Source: Streptomyces sp. Q6 | GTDB lineage: Bacteria > Actinomycetota > Actinomycetes > Streptomycetales > Streptomycetaceae | NCBI RefSeq assembly: GCF_036967205.1 | Contig: NZ_CP146022.1 | Span: forward strand, 1,674,001-1,738,000 | Direction: 5' to 3' | DNA length: 64,000 nt | The notes under the pieces: generated by a model | Databases searched by the model: none | What the model saw: the letters and a program-made list of their open reading frames with translations, nothing else | Told to the model about the DNA's origin: nothing | Translations under genes and position numbers: made by a program | Shown: positions 22,257 to 30,848 of the stretch, one piece after another | Layout of the letters: every line of letters begins with the position of its first letter | Position numbering within the stretch: the stretch's first letter is position 1

Positions 22257-22781
22257 ATGAGCACCCCCCACGTCGTCGTGGTCATGGGCGTGGCAGGCAC
22301 CGGCAAGACGACGATCGGTCCCCTGCTCGCCGAACGACTCGGCGTCCCCTACGCCGAGGGCGACGACTTCCACCCCCAGGCCAACATCGACAAGATGTCG
22401 GCGGGGACCCCCCTGGACGACGACGACCGCAGGCCCTGGCTCGAAGCCATCGGCCGGTGGGCGCACGGCCGGGCCGGACTCGGCGGGGTCGTCTCCAGCT
22501 CCGCGCTCAAGCGCTCCTACCGGGACCTGCTGCGCGGCGAGGCCCCGGACGCCGTCTTCCTGCACCTGACCGGCAGCAGGGAGCTCATCCTCGACCGGAT
22601 GAGCCACCGCGAGGGCCACTTCATGCCGACCAGCCTGCTGGACTCCCAGTTCGCCACGCTCCAGCCCCTGGAGCGGGACGAAGCGGGTGTCGCCGTCGAT
22701 GTGTCGGGCTCCCCGGAGGAGATCGCCGACCGGGCCGCGGAGGCTCTGGCCGGACTCGACCCCTCCGCTCCGCAGTCGTAA
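22257..22781 (+). CDS. gntK: Gluconokinase
   Basis: The enzyme phosphorylates gluconate to 6-phosphogluconate with ATP. From the ATG at 22257 it has 174 residues, the normal GntK length, with GAGG nine bases upstream; ATGs at 22227 and 22233 are less likely. The P-loop is GVAGTGKTT, with the GntK motifs EGDDFHPQANIDKMSAGTPLDDDDR, SSALKRSYRDLLR and GHFMPTSLLDSQFATLEP-like (here ATLQP). It is followed 41 bp later by the gluconate transporter. Confidence 0.95.
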   Translation: MSTPHVVVVMGVAGTGKTTIGPLLAERLGVPYAEGDDFHPQANIDKMSAGTPLDDDDRRPWLEAIGRWAHGRAGLGGVVSSSALKRSYRDLLRGEAPDAVFLHLTGSRELILDRMSHREGHFMPTSLLDSQFATLQPLERDEAGVAVDVSGSPEEIADRAAEALAGLDPSAPQS

Positions 22782-22822
22782 CTCCCGTCCCCCTCCCCCC
22801 TCTTCGTACAAGGGATTAGACC

Positions 22823-24229
22823 GTGACCAGTCTCAGCGTCGAGATGCTGGCAGCGGACACCGTCGAGCCGATCACGTCCGCTGGCCATGCCCAGCTCGGG
22901 ATCGCCGTGCTCGCCGGCATCGCCGTCATCGTCCTGCTCATCACGAAGTTCAAGCTGCACGCCTTCCTGGCCCTGACCATCGGCTCGCTCGCGCTCGGCG
23001 CGTTCGCCGGAGCACCGCTCGACAAGGCCATCGCCAGCTTCACCGCGGGGCTCGGCTCCACGGTCGCCGGTGTCGGCGTACTGATCGCGCTCGGCGCGAT
23101 CCTCGGCAAGCTGCTCGCCGACTCCGGCGGCGCGGACCAGATCGTCGACACGATCCTCGCCAAGGCCGGCCGGTCCGGCGGGCGGGCCATGCCCTGGGTG
23201 ATGGTCCTGATCGCCGCCGTGATCGGTCTGCCGCTCTTCTTCGAGGTCGGCATCGTGCTGCTGATCCCGGTCGTCCTGATGGTCGCCAAGCGCGGCAACT
23301 ACTCGCTGATGCGCATCGGCATCCCGGCGCTCGCGGGCCTGTCGGTCATGCACGGTCTGATCCCGCCGCACCCCGGCCCGCTCGTCGCGATCGACGCGGT
23401 CGGCGCCAACCTGGGCATCACCCTCGCGCTCGGCATCCTCGTCGCCATCCCGACGGTGATCATCGCCGGTCCGGTGTTCTCCCGGTACGCCGCGAAGTGG
23501 GTCGACGTCCCGGTGCCGGAGAAGATGCTCCCGGCGCGCGCCTCCGAGGACCTGGTCAAGCGCCCCAGCTTCGGCGCCGCCCTGGCCACGATCCTGCTGC
23601 CGGTCGCCATGATGCTGTCCAAGGCCCTGGTCGACATCATCGTGGACAACCCGGAGCACACGGTCCAGCGCGTCTTCGACGTCGTCGGCTCCCCGCTGAT
23701 CGCGCTGCTCGCGGCCGTCATCCTCGGCATGTTCACGCTGGGCCGCGCCGCCGGCTTCAGCAAGGGCCGGCTCCAGTCCACCACCGAGAAGTCCCTCGCC
23801 CCGATCGCGGGCATCCTGCTCATCGTCGGCGCGGGCGGCGGCTTCAAGCAGACCCTGATCGACTCGGGCGTCGGCCAGATGGTCCTGGACATCTCCAAGG
23901 ACTGGTCGATCCCGGCCCTGCTGCTCGCCTGGCTGATCGCCGTCGTGATCCGCCTCGCCACCGGCTCGGCGACCGTCGCGACCGTCTCGGCCGCCGGTCT
24001 GGTCGCGCCCCTCGCGGCCGGTATGACCGACACGCACACGGCACTCCTCGTCCTCGCGATCGGCGCGGGCTCGCTGTTCTTCAGCCATGTCAACGACGCC
24101 GGGTTCTGGCTGGTCAAGGAGTACTTCGGGCTGAGCGTCGGCCAGACCCTGAAGACGTGGTCGATCATGGAGACGATCATCTCCGTGGTCGCGGGAGGCT
24201 TCGTCCTGCTCCTGTCGTTGGTGATCTAG
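22823..24229 (+). CDS. gntP: Gluconate:H+ symporter, GntP family
   Basis: This inner-membrane permease of 468 residues has about 12-14 membrane segments and belongs to the GntP/GntT family that imports gluconate with protons. It starts at GTG. The signatures PLFFEVGIVLLIPVV, HGLIPPHPGPL, SATVATVSAAGL and HVNDAGFWLVKEYF are all present. Its TAG stop is the last three bases of a CTAG that borders the palindromic element downstream. Confidence 0.96.
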   Translation: MTSLSVEMLAADTVEPITSAGHAQLGIAVLAGIAVIVLLITKFKLHAFLALTIGSLALGAFAGAPLDKAIASFTAGLGSTVAGVGVLIALGAILGKLLADSGGADQIVDTILAKAGRSGGRAMPWVMVLIAAVIGLPLFFEVGIVLLIPVVLMVAKRGNYSLMRIGIPALAGLSVMHGLIPPHPGPLVAIDAVGANLGITLALGILVAIPTVIIAGPVFSRYAAKWVDVPVPEKMLPARASEDLVKRPSFGAALATILLPVAMMLSKALVDIIVDNPEHTVQRVFDVVGSPLIALLAAVILGMFTLGRAAGFSKGRLQSTTEKSLAPIAGILLIVGAGGGFKQTLIDSGVGQMVLDISKDWSIPALLLAWLIAVVIRLATGSATVATVSAAGLVAPLAAGMTDTHTALLVLAIGAGSLFFSHVNDAGFWLVKEYFGLSVGQTLKTWSIMETIISVVAGGFVLLLSLVI

Positions 24230-24402
24230 GGCCTGTCTCCCAGATCCCTCCGTCCGCCCGAAGGGCGGGCCCTGCGGCGTCTGGTGCGTGCTCTCGGCGT
24301 GCCGGGTGCAGGGCCTCGTACTGGATGTACTTGGCCTTGGGCCCGGTGCGGCGAGAGCGCGTGCCAGGCGTCGCGGGGCAGGAGGGATCTGGGAGACAGG
24401 CC
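24230..24402 (+). mobile_element. 173-bp palindromic element (MITE-like) with three-way-junction fold
   Basis: The ends are a perfect 22-bp terminal inverted repeat (24230-24251 and 24381-24402) flanked on both sides by CTAG (24226-24229, 24403-24406). CTAG may be a target-site duplication, as in IS5-like insertions, or part of the repeat since it is itself palindromic. Inside, 24254-24259 pairs with 24263-24268 around a GAA loop, and 24269-24321 pairs with 24327-24379 as a long arm ending in a GTAC stem with a TGGAT loop. The two helices abut, leaving only GT and A unpaired at the junction. The long arm has ten differences from perfect pairing that are all G-U on the plus strand and four true mismatches. 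No transposase gene is present. It lies exactly between the gntP stop and its terminator. Confidence 0.75.
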
Positions 24403-24440
24403 CTAGCCGCGCGGCCGCTTCCGTAGAGGTCAAGAGAAGA

Positions 24441-24473
24441 TCAAGGGTCCGTGCACGGCGCACGGACCCTTGA
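24441..24473 (+). terminator. Hairpin terminator of the gntK-gntP operon
   Basis: A perfect 14-bp inverted repeat (24441-24454 with 24460-24473) with a 5-nt loop precedes the aldo/keto reductase start. It is separated from the gntP stop by the 173-bp element, so the element probably inserted between the gene and its terminator. Confidence 0.75.
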
Positions 24474-24508
24474 CTTCGAGAGCACTCCAACACGTTGACT
24501 GTGCGCCC

Positions 24509-25516
24509 ATGCGATACACCCAGCTCGGACGCACCGGACTCAAGGTCAGCCGACTCGTGCTCGGCACGATGAACTTCGGCGGCCAGACCGACGAGAAGAC
24601 CAGTCACACCCTCATGGACGCCGCGCTCGACGCGGGCGTCAACTTCTTCGACACCGCGAACATCTACGGCACGGCCGAGGAGCGGGGCGCCACGGAGCGC
24701 ATTCTCGGGTCCTGGTTCGCGCAGGGCGGCGACCGGCGCGACAAGGTCGTCCTCGCCACGAAGCTGTACGGGAACATGGAGAACGGCACAGCGCCCGGCT
24801 CGACGGGCTGGCCCAACCACACCCGGCTCAGCGCCGTCAACATCCGCCGCTCCGTGGACGCGTCGCTGCGGCGCCTCGCGACCGATCACATCGACATCTA
24901 CCAGTTCCACCACGTCGACCGGGACACCCCGTTCGACGAGATCTGGCAGGCGATGGACGTCCTGATCCAGCAGGGCAAGATCCTGTACGCGGGGTCCTCC
25001 AACTTCCCCGGCTACAAGATCGCCCAGGCCAACGAGGTGGCGAAGGCCCACGGCCGCGTCGGCCTGGTCAGCGAGCAGTGCCTCTACAACCTCTTCGAGC
25101 GGCGCGCCGAGATGGAGGTGCTCCCGGCCGCGCAGGAGTACGGCGTCGGCGTGATCCCCTGGTCTCCGCTGCACCAGGGCCTGCTCGGCGGTGCCCTGCG
25201 CAAGCAGCGCGAAGGCGTCGGCTCGCGCACCCTGATGGGCCGATCGGCCGACGGCACGGCCGACCCTCAGGTGCGGGCGAAGGTCGAGGCGTACGAGAAG
25301 GCCGTCGAGGAGCACGGGTTCGAGCCCGGCGAGGTGGCCCTGGCGTGGCTGCTCACCCGGCCCGGGGTGACCGGTCCGATCGTGGGTCCGCGGACGCGGG
25401 AGCAGCTGGACTCGGCGCTGCGGGCGCTCGAACTGGAGCTGCCCGAGAGCCTGTTGACGGCCCTGGACGAGATCTTCCCCGGACCGGGACCGTCGCCGGA
25501 GGCGTTCGCCTGGTGA
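24509..25516 (+). CDS. Aldo/keto reductase
   Basis: This is a 335-residue NADPH-dependent oxidoreductase of the AKR superfamily (TIM barrel), cytoplasmic. MRYTQLGRTGLKVSRLVLGTMNFGG is the usual start, so the ATG at 24509 is used. The catalytic tetrad is visible as D and Y in NFFDTANIYG, K in VLATKLYGN and H in YQFHHVDRDTP. The C-terminal cofactor site has GPIVGPRTREQLDSALRALE. The substrate is unknown; this subgroup includes YajO/Tas-like enzymes. Confidence 0.95.
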   Translation: MRYTQLGRTGLKVSRLVLGTMNFGGQTDEKTSHTLMDAALDAGVNFFDTANIYGTAEERGATERILGSWFAQGGDRRDKVVLATKLYGNMENGTAPGSTGWPNHTRLSAVNIRRSVDASLRRLATDHIDIYQFHHVDRDTPFDEIWQAMDVLIQQGKILYAGSSNFPGYKIAQANEVAKAHGRVGLVSEQCLYNLFERRAEMEVLPAAQEYGVGVIPWSPLHQGLLGGALRKQREGVGSRTLMGRSADGTADPQVRAKVEAYEKAVEEHGFEPGEVALAWLLTRPGVTGPIVGPRTREQLDSALRALELELPESLLTALDEIFPGPGPSPEAFAW

Positions 25517-25541
25517 CGTGCGGGCCGTCTGCGCTCCTACG

Positions 25542-26129
25542 TCACTGAAGCCATTCGCCGTGCTCGCGCTCGGCCCAGTCGCGCCGGACGAATCCGGTGC
25601 GCATGCCCGCGCGGGCCTCGGGGTCGCCGGCCGCCATGCCGATATGGCCGGCGATCACGATGCCGAGCGCGAGCGACAGCCAGTCGTGCACGAAGGTGCT
25701 GCCGGTGCGCCAGGCCAGCGGGGCGAGATGCGTGAACCACATCAGCAGGCCGGTGCCGAGCATGACGAGGACGGCGCCCGCGAGCCACGCGGCCCACAGT
25801 TTCTGCCCGGCGTTGAACTTGCCCGCGGTGCGCCCCGGACGCCGTCGCAGCGTCGCGCGCAGCCACGCCGTGTCGCGGGGCCCGAAGCGGTTGAGGCGGT
25901 GCAGGTCGGTGCGGAAGGCGCGGGAGGCGAGGCCCAGCAGGAACGGCGCGGGCAGCAGCAGTCCCGCCCACTCGTGGAGCCGGACGACGAGGTCGCGGCG
26001 GCCGACGAGTTCGGCGAGCTGGGGCAGGTACAGGCAGGCGGCGGTGGCGACGCAGACGCCCATGAGCGCGGCGGTCGTGAAATGGACCCAGCGCTCGGCG
26101 CGGGTGAACCGTTCAACTCGTGGGTTCAT
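25542..26129 (-). CDS. Cytochrome b561-type membrane protein
   Basis: This integral membrane protein of 195 residues has four membrane helices. Candidate haem ligands are His in WVHFTTAALM, RLHEWAGLLLP, FVHDWLSLALG and IAGHIGMAAGD, the pattern of formate-dehydrogenase-gamma or Ni-Fe-hydrogenase cytochrome b subunits. The longest frame starts at 26204, but the ATG at 26129 (MNPRVERFTRAERWVHFT) fits the family. It overlaps the molybdopterin oxidoreductase gene by 17 bp and probably passes electrons to or from it. A convergent aldo/keto reductase ends 26 bp away. Confidence 0.85.
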   Translation of the reverse strand: MNPRVERFTRAERWVHFTTAALMGVCVATAACLYLPQLAELVGRRDLVVRLHEWAGLLLPAPFLLGLASRAFRTDLHRLNRFGPRDTAWLRATLRRRPGRTAGKFNAGQKLWAAWLAGAVLVMLGTGLLMWFTHLAPLAWRTGSTFVHDWLSLALGIVIAGHIGMAAGDPEARAGMRTGFVRRDWAEREHGEWLQ

Positions 26130-26837
26130 CGCCCCGCCCGTTCGACCGGCCGACCCAGGCGTCGACGTCGTATCCCCGCTCCTCCCAGTAGCCGGGCCTG
26201 ACACGGTCGGTGACCTCGATCCCGGAGAGCCACTTGGCCGACTTGTAGAAGTACATGGGCGCCACGTACAGCCGCACCGGGCCGCCGTGGCTGTGCGCGA
26301 GATCCTCGTCCCGCATCCGCAGCGCGACCAACACGTCCGCGCGACGGGCCTGTCGCAGGGTGAGGCTCTCGCTGTACGTGCCGTCGCAGCAGGTCAGCCG
26401 TACGGCCCTGGCGGTCGGTCGCACTCCCGCGGCATCCAGGATCCGCGAGAGCCGTACGCCTTCGAAGGGCGTTCCGGGGACGCGCCAGCCGGTGACGCAC
26501 TGGACGTCGCGGACGAGGCGGGTCTGGGGCAGCGCGCGCAGGGCGGCGAGCGTGTAGGAGGCGGGGCGCTCGACCAGGCCGTCGACGGTGAGGCGGTAGT
26601 CCCGCGCGGACGTGTGCGGGACGGAGGCGGCGACGGAGTAGTAGCGGAAGCCGCCGCCGTTGGGGAGCAGGTCGGTGAGGCCGGTGGGGTCCTTCTGGGC
26701 GACGCCTTCGAAGGCGTCCTGGAGCGCGGGGCGGCGGCCGCGCCGAGCGCGGCCGCGCCCAGCATGCCGAGGATCACCCGGCGGCCCACGGGCGCGCCGG
26801 GTTCCCGGTCGGGCCGGGGTGCGGGGTGCGGGGTCAC
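26113..26837 (-). CDS. Sulfite-oxidase-family molybdopterin oxidoreductase, one frameshift near the N-terminus
   Basis: The body is a single-domain molybdopterin enzyme of the sulfite oxidase/YedY type. It has PYT-like DYRLTVDGLVERPASYTLAALRALP, the Mo-ligand Cys in VQCVTGWRVPGTPFEG, and DLAHSHGGPVRLYVAPMYFYKSAKWLSGIEV. The natural N-terminus (MTPHPAPRPDREPG then GRRVILGMLGAAALGAAAA, a Tat/membrane-anchor-like segment) is in another frame. It joins the body near 26735 if one C is restored in a CCCC run. In the body frame the ORF would open at 26853 with a spurious Arg-rich leader. The next gene is a cytochrome b, so this looks like an exported reductase with a membrane electron donor. Substrate unknown. 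Confidence 0.8.
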
Positions 26838-26949
26838 GCCTCGATTCGAGCACTCACGGAGGACGGAGGCCAGCGTCCGCCGGCCTCCGTCAGCAATTCG
26901 TCATCTCCTGGGCCCGGCCGTGCGGCCCCACCGCGGCTTCGCGGGTGCG

Positions 26950-28491
26950 TCAGCTCGCCTTCTTCTCCAGCTGGAACGCCTCGTTGCCGAGGCCGATCCG
27001 GGCGTGCGCCTGCGGGTTGCGGCCGCGGAGCACGACGCTGTACGCGACGCCGACGAGCGCGGCGACGGCGATGATGCCCGGGAGGATCCAGTTCAGGGCG
27101 GAGTCGGGGCCCGAGCCGGCCAGGACGTCGAAGTCCTTGACGGTGTATCCGGCGATGACCAGCAGGGCGAGGCCCGCGAGGCCGGAGCAGACGATGCGCC
27201 ACAGCTGCGCGCCCGCCGCGCCGCGCTTCACGAAGAAGACGATGACGGCGAGGGACGCCGTGGCCATCAGGAGGATGACGCCGAGCGCGCCCACGTTGCC
27301 GCCCCACGTGAACAGGTGCAGGACCGGTGTCGTCGGGTCCCCGGCGACACCGTCGTCGGCGATCGCGAACCCGGCGACGACCACCAGGGAGACGACCGAC
27401 TGGAGGACGGAGCCCGTGCCCGGCGCCCCGGTGCCCGAGTGGGTGCGGCCGAACCGCGCCGGCAGCAGCCCCTCGCGGCCCATCGCGAACGCGTACCGCG
27501 CGACGACGTTGTGGAAGGAGAGCAGCGCCGCGAACATCCCGGTGACGAACAGGACGTGGACGATGTCGGTGAACGTGCCGCCGAGCCGGTCCTCCGTCAG
27601 CCCGAACAGCAGGCCGGCCGACTGCTTCTGTGCCGCGCCCACGATCGAGGCGGGCCCGGTGGCGACGGTCAGCGCCCAGGAGCTGATGGCGAAGAAGACG
27701 GCGACGCCGCCGACCGCCAGGAACATGACGCGGGGCACCAGGATGTGCGGGCGGCTGGTCTCCTCGGCGTAGACCGGCGCCTGCTCGAAGCCGGTGAACC
27801 CGGCGATGCAGAAGCACAGGGCCGTGCCGAGGCCGACGCCGGACAGCGTGCCCGGGTCGAAGGCGTGCAGGGACAGGCCCTGGGGGCCCGGGTCGCCGAT
27901 CGCCGCGATGTCGAAGACGACCACGACGGCCACCTCGATCAGGAGCAGCACGCCGAGGACCTTCGCGTTCACGTCGATCTTCAGCAGACCGAGCACGCCG
28001 ACCGCGACGACGGCCAGCAACGCCGGTATCCACCAGGCGAGTTCGATGTCGAGGTACTGCTGCGCGAGAGAGGCGACCTCGAAGCCGAACATGCCGTAGA
28101 TGCCGACCTGGAGGACGCTGTACGCGACGAGCGCGACCAGGGCCGCGGCGGCGCCGGCGGTCGGGCCGAGCCCGCGGGATATGTACGCGTAGAACGCGCC
28201 CGCGTTGTGCACGTGCCGGCTCATCTCCGCGTAGCCCACGCTGAAGAGGGCGAGGACGACGCCGAGGATGAGGAAGAGCAGGGGCTGGCCGACGACACCC
28301 ATCACCGCGTACGTCGTCGGCATCACGCCCGCGACGACCATCAGCGGCCCGGTCGCGGCGAGCACGGACAGGAGCAGCCCCGCCGTGCCGAGCCGTCCGG
28401 CGCGCAGCGCGCTCTCCTCGCCCAGATACGTGCTGATGCCCGGCTCGTCACCGACTGCTCTGCCGGTCGCGCTCGAACTACCCGTCGTCAT
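26950..28491 (-). CDS. APC-family amino acid permease
   Basis: This inner-membrane transporter of 513 residues has about 12-14 membrane segments. The APC signature region is near the N-terminus (LSVLAATGPLMVVAGVMPTTYAV), followed by GAFYAYISRGLGPTAGAAAALVALVAY and GFTGFEQAPVYAEET. It resembles putrescine/amino-acid permeases of the APA type. The substrate cannot be assigned. It stands alone on the minus strand. Confidence 0.93.
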   Translation of the reverse strand: MTTGSSSATGRAVGDEPGISTYLGEESALRAGRLGTAGLLLSVLAATGPLMVVAGVMPTTYAVMGVVGQPLLFLILGVVLALFSVGYAEMSRHVHNAGAFYAYISRGLGPTAGAAAALVALVAYSVLQVGIYGMFGFEVASLAQQYLDIELAWWIPALLAVVAVGVLGLLKIDVNAKVLGVLLLIEVAVVVVFDIAAIGDPGPQGLSLHAFDPGTLSGVGLGTALCFCIAGFTGFEQAPVYAEETSRPHILVPRVMFLAVGGVAVFFAISSWALTVATGPASIVGAAQKQSAGLLFGLTEDRLGGTFTDIVHVLFVTGMFAALLSFHNVVARYAFAMGREGLLPARFGRTHSGTGAPGTGSVLQSVVSLVVVAGFAIADDGVAGDPTTPVLHLFTWGGNVGALGVILLMATASLAVIVFFVKRGAAGAQLWRIVCSGLAGLALLVIAGYTVKDFDVLAGSGPDSALNWILPGIIAVAALVGVAYSVVLRGRNPQAHARIGLGNEAFQLEKKAS

Positions 28492-28530
28492 CGCGGGGTT
28501 GTCCCTTCCCGTGGGTGCTCACTGAAGTGG

Positions 28531-29511
28531 TCACGCCGAGCCGAGCGCGGCACTGCGCGCGGCGCGGAACGCTTCGTCCGGGTCCCGGTCCGGATACGAC
28601 CAGGGGGCCGGGGTGACATGGCGGCCGATGCGGTGGAACAGGGCGGCCGCCTCGGCGGGACGGCCCTCGCAGTACTTGGCGTGGGCGAGGAAGTTGAGGT
28701 CGATGCGGCCGCGCGGGTGCGTGACGCCGGCCCGCTCGTGCGGGTCGCCCCACTCCAGCCACCAGTCGAAGGCGGCCTTCATGACCAGCCGGGCCCGCCG
28801 CCCGGTCCAGTGCCCGGAGGCCTTCGGATCATCGGGTTCGCTGCCCGCCGTCGCGAGGACGCGGTAGCGCTCGGCGTGGGCGACGACCGGCAGGACCGCC
28901 AACGGCGATGCGGGCGGCGCCTGTTCGGCCGCCCAGGCCGCGAAGTCGTACACCTCGTGCAACGGGTCCTGACCGGCCTCGGGGCGCCGCTCGGCGAGCC
29001 TGGCGATCATCAGGTGGTGCGCGTGATGGTGCCCGGGGTGGCGGTGGCGGACCTCGTCGAAGAGCCGTACGACGTCCTCCTCGCGGCCCAACTCCCGCTC
29101 CAGGATCAGCAGTCCGAGCCAGGGCGTGGGGTCGTCCGGCACCAGGGACGCCGCGTCGAGGCAGGCGTCGCGGGCCGTGTCGGGGCGCTCCTTGCCGGCG
29201 ATGGCGCGGTACACGGCGGCGCAGGCGAGCAGCACGGGCGCGTCGGTCGACTCGGGTTCGGCGAGGTGCCAGTCGCGCACCCAGGCGGTCACCGTGGGTT
29301 CCTGCGCGAGGACCGTCATCCGGTGCCCGCGCCGGTCCCAGTCGTCCCCGGTGGCGGCGAGCAGGGTCCGGGTCTCGGTCCAGCGGCCCTGCGCGAGCGC
29401 GGTGCGGGCGGCGACGAGCGCGGGGTCGTCGAGTGCGGGATCGCCGGTGCCCGCGGAGTGCGCGGCCTTCTTCTTGCGGGAGCGCCCGAGGGGAGGCGGG
29501 GGTGGGGTCAC
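28531..29511 (-). CDS. Hypothetical TPR-like helical-repeat protein
   Basis: I do not recognise this as a named family. From the GTG at 29511 it has 326 residues; GAGGAA lies 8-9 bases upstream, which decides against the longer frame opening at 29631. The N-terminus is a Pro/Lys-rich tail (PPPPPLGRSRKKKAA). The rest is helical with Ala/Leu-rich pairs such as PALVAARTALAQGRWTETRTLLA and ILERELGREEDVVRLFDEVRHRHP, suggesting tetratricopeptide-like repeats. No signal peptide or membrane segment is visible, so a cytoplasmic scaffold is likely. Confidence 0.8.
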   Translation of the reverse strand: MTPPPPPLGRSRKKKAAHSAGTGDPALDDPALVAARTALAQGRWTETRTLLAATGDDWDRRGHRMTVLAQEPTVTAWVRDWHLAEPESTDAPVLLACAAVYRAIAGKERPDTARDACLDAASLVPDDPTPWLGLLILERELGREEDVVRLFDEVRHRHPGHHHAHHLMIARLAERRPEAGQDPLHEVYDFAAWAAEQAPPASPLAVLPVVAHAERYRVLATAGSEPDDPKASGHWTGRRARLVMKAAFDWWLEWGDPHERAGVTHPRGRIDLNFLAHAKYCEGRPAEAAALFHRIGRHVTPAPWSYPDRDPDEAFRAARSAALGSA

Positions 29512-29890
29512 CGCGGCGGTTCCTCTACGACTGTTCAGATCTCGGTGGGGGGTACGCAAGCAGGTGGGGCGGAGCATGACGGCTCCGACGGCGCGACGCT
29601 GCGCGGCCGGGCGAATGATCACGCACAGCAAAGCGGTACGGAGGGCTCCACGTCAAGGGCCGCCGGGTGACGGGATTCACCAACTGGTGCCGATCGCAAC
29701 CGAGTTCGCCCGTCCCGCTCGTCAACCCCACTCTTGAGCAGCGGCGTTGTCCGAGCGACACGAGTAAGTCGCGGTCACGTGTCGGACCACTCGTGCGGGG
29801 CGCTCGTGGAGCGGTAGGCGGCCCGGGGCGCTATCGTCAGCCCCATACCACCACCCCTGCCCGATCCAGCAGCCGTCCGAGGTGCGCAGC
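29512..29890. other. Non-coding divergent promoter region (379 bp)
   Basis: It lies between the divergent TPR-like and DMT-like genes. It holds the GAGGAA ribosome site of the minus gene and the GAGG of the plus gene. No convincing ORF, repeat or RNA structure was seen. Confidence 0.5.
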
Positions 29891-30781
29891 GTGTCGGTTC
29901 TCGTTCTCGTCCTCGCCGTGAGCGCCGCCTGCTGCCTGGGCGCGGGGTTCGTCCTCCAGCAGAACGCGGCCCGGCGGGCGCCGCTCGGCGACTTCCTCTC
30001 CCCGCGGCTCCTGGTCGACCTGGTGCGGGTGCCCGGCTGGCTGGCCGGCATCGGCCTGATGGTGTGCGGCATGGTCCTCGGCGCCGTCGCGCTCGCCCAC
30101 GGCGAGGTCACCCTGGTGGAACCGCTCCTCGCCACGAACCTGCTCTTCGCGCTCGCCCTCTCCCGCCACCGGACGAGACAGCCCCTCGGCCGCCAGGGCT
30201 GGGCCGGGCTGCTGCTGCTCGCGGGCGGCGTCACGGCGTTCATCGTCGCGGGCCGGCCGCACGGCGGCAGCGCGGTCGCCGACCCGCTGCGGCACTGGCT
30301 GATCGTGGGCGTGATGGTCGGCGGGGCCCTGTTCCTCGCGGCGCTCGCCAAGCGGTCCCGGCTCAGCGCGGGCCCGGTCCTGCTCGCCGTGGCGGCGGGC
30401 CTGCTGTACGGGGTGCAGGACGCGCTGACCCGGGTGAGCGGGCAGCGGTTCGGCGCGGGCGGCCTGACGGAACTTCTCACCGGCTGGCAGCCGTACGCGG
30501 TCGTCGCCCTCGGGGTGACCGGGCTCGTCCTCGTGCAGAGCGCGTTCGAGACGGCGCCGCTGCGGATGTCGCTGCCCGCGCTGACGGCGGCGCAGCCGCT
30601 CGCCGGGATCGCCTGCGGCGTGGGCTTCCTGGGCGACCGGCTGCGCACGGACACCGGGGCCCTGGCCTGGGAGGCGGCGGGGCTCGCCGGGATCGTGGTG
30701 GGCGTGGTGCTCCTCGGGCTGCACCCGGCGATGCCGGGCGCTGTCGCGCGGGACCGGGATCGCGCGGGGGCCGGCGTCTGA
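29891..30781 (+). CDS. DMT-superfamily membrane transporter
   Basis: This integral membrane protein of about 296 residues has nine or ten hydrophobic segments in the two-fold repeat style of the drug/metabolite (EamA/NIPA-like) superfamily. HGEVTLVEPLLATNLLFALALS in the first half and ALTAAQPLAGIACGVGFLGDRLR in the second are the family's paired motifs. The GTG at 29891 has GAGG at good spacing; a GTG at 29882 is too close to it. The substrate is unknown. Confidence 0.85.
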   Translation: MSVLVLVLAVSAACCLGAGFVLQQNAARRAPLGDFLSPRLLVDLVRVPGWLAGIGLMVCGMVLGAVALAHGEVTLVEPLLATNLLFALALSRHRTRQPLGRQGWAGLLLLAGGVTAFIVAGRPHGGSAVADPLRHWLIVGVMVGGALFLAALAKRSRLSAGPVLLAVAAGLLYGVQDALTRVSGQRFGAGGLTELLTGWQPYAVVALGVTGLVLVQSAFETAPLRMSLPALTAAQPLAGIACGVGFLGDRLRTDTGALAWEAAGLAGIVVGVVLLGLHPAMPGAVARDRDRAGAGV

Positions 30782-30848
30782 TCCCCGGGCCGCGCCACCG
30801 GTCCGGCGGACGCCGGTCGTGTCGTACGCGGCGCGTAGCCTCGCCCCC

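Noticed and set aside
24288-24473. 61-residue ORF inside the palindromic element
   Set aside because: The sequence is fixed by the hairpin and terminator; there is no ribosome site or family motif.
22517-25315. 932-codon open frame on the minus strand
   Set aside because: It is antisense to gntK, gntP and the aldo/keto reductase and crosses the palindromic element; no domain is visible.
25597-29670. 1357-codon open frame on the plus strand
   Set aside because: It is antisense to the cytochrome b, molybdoenzyme, APC permease and TPR-like genes, which carry recognisable motifs; composition is Arg/Asp/Gly repetitive.
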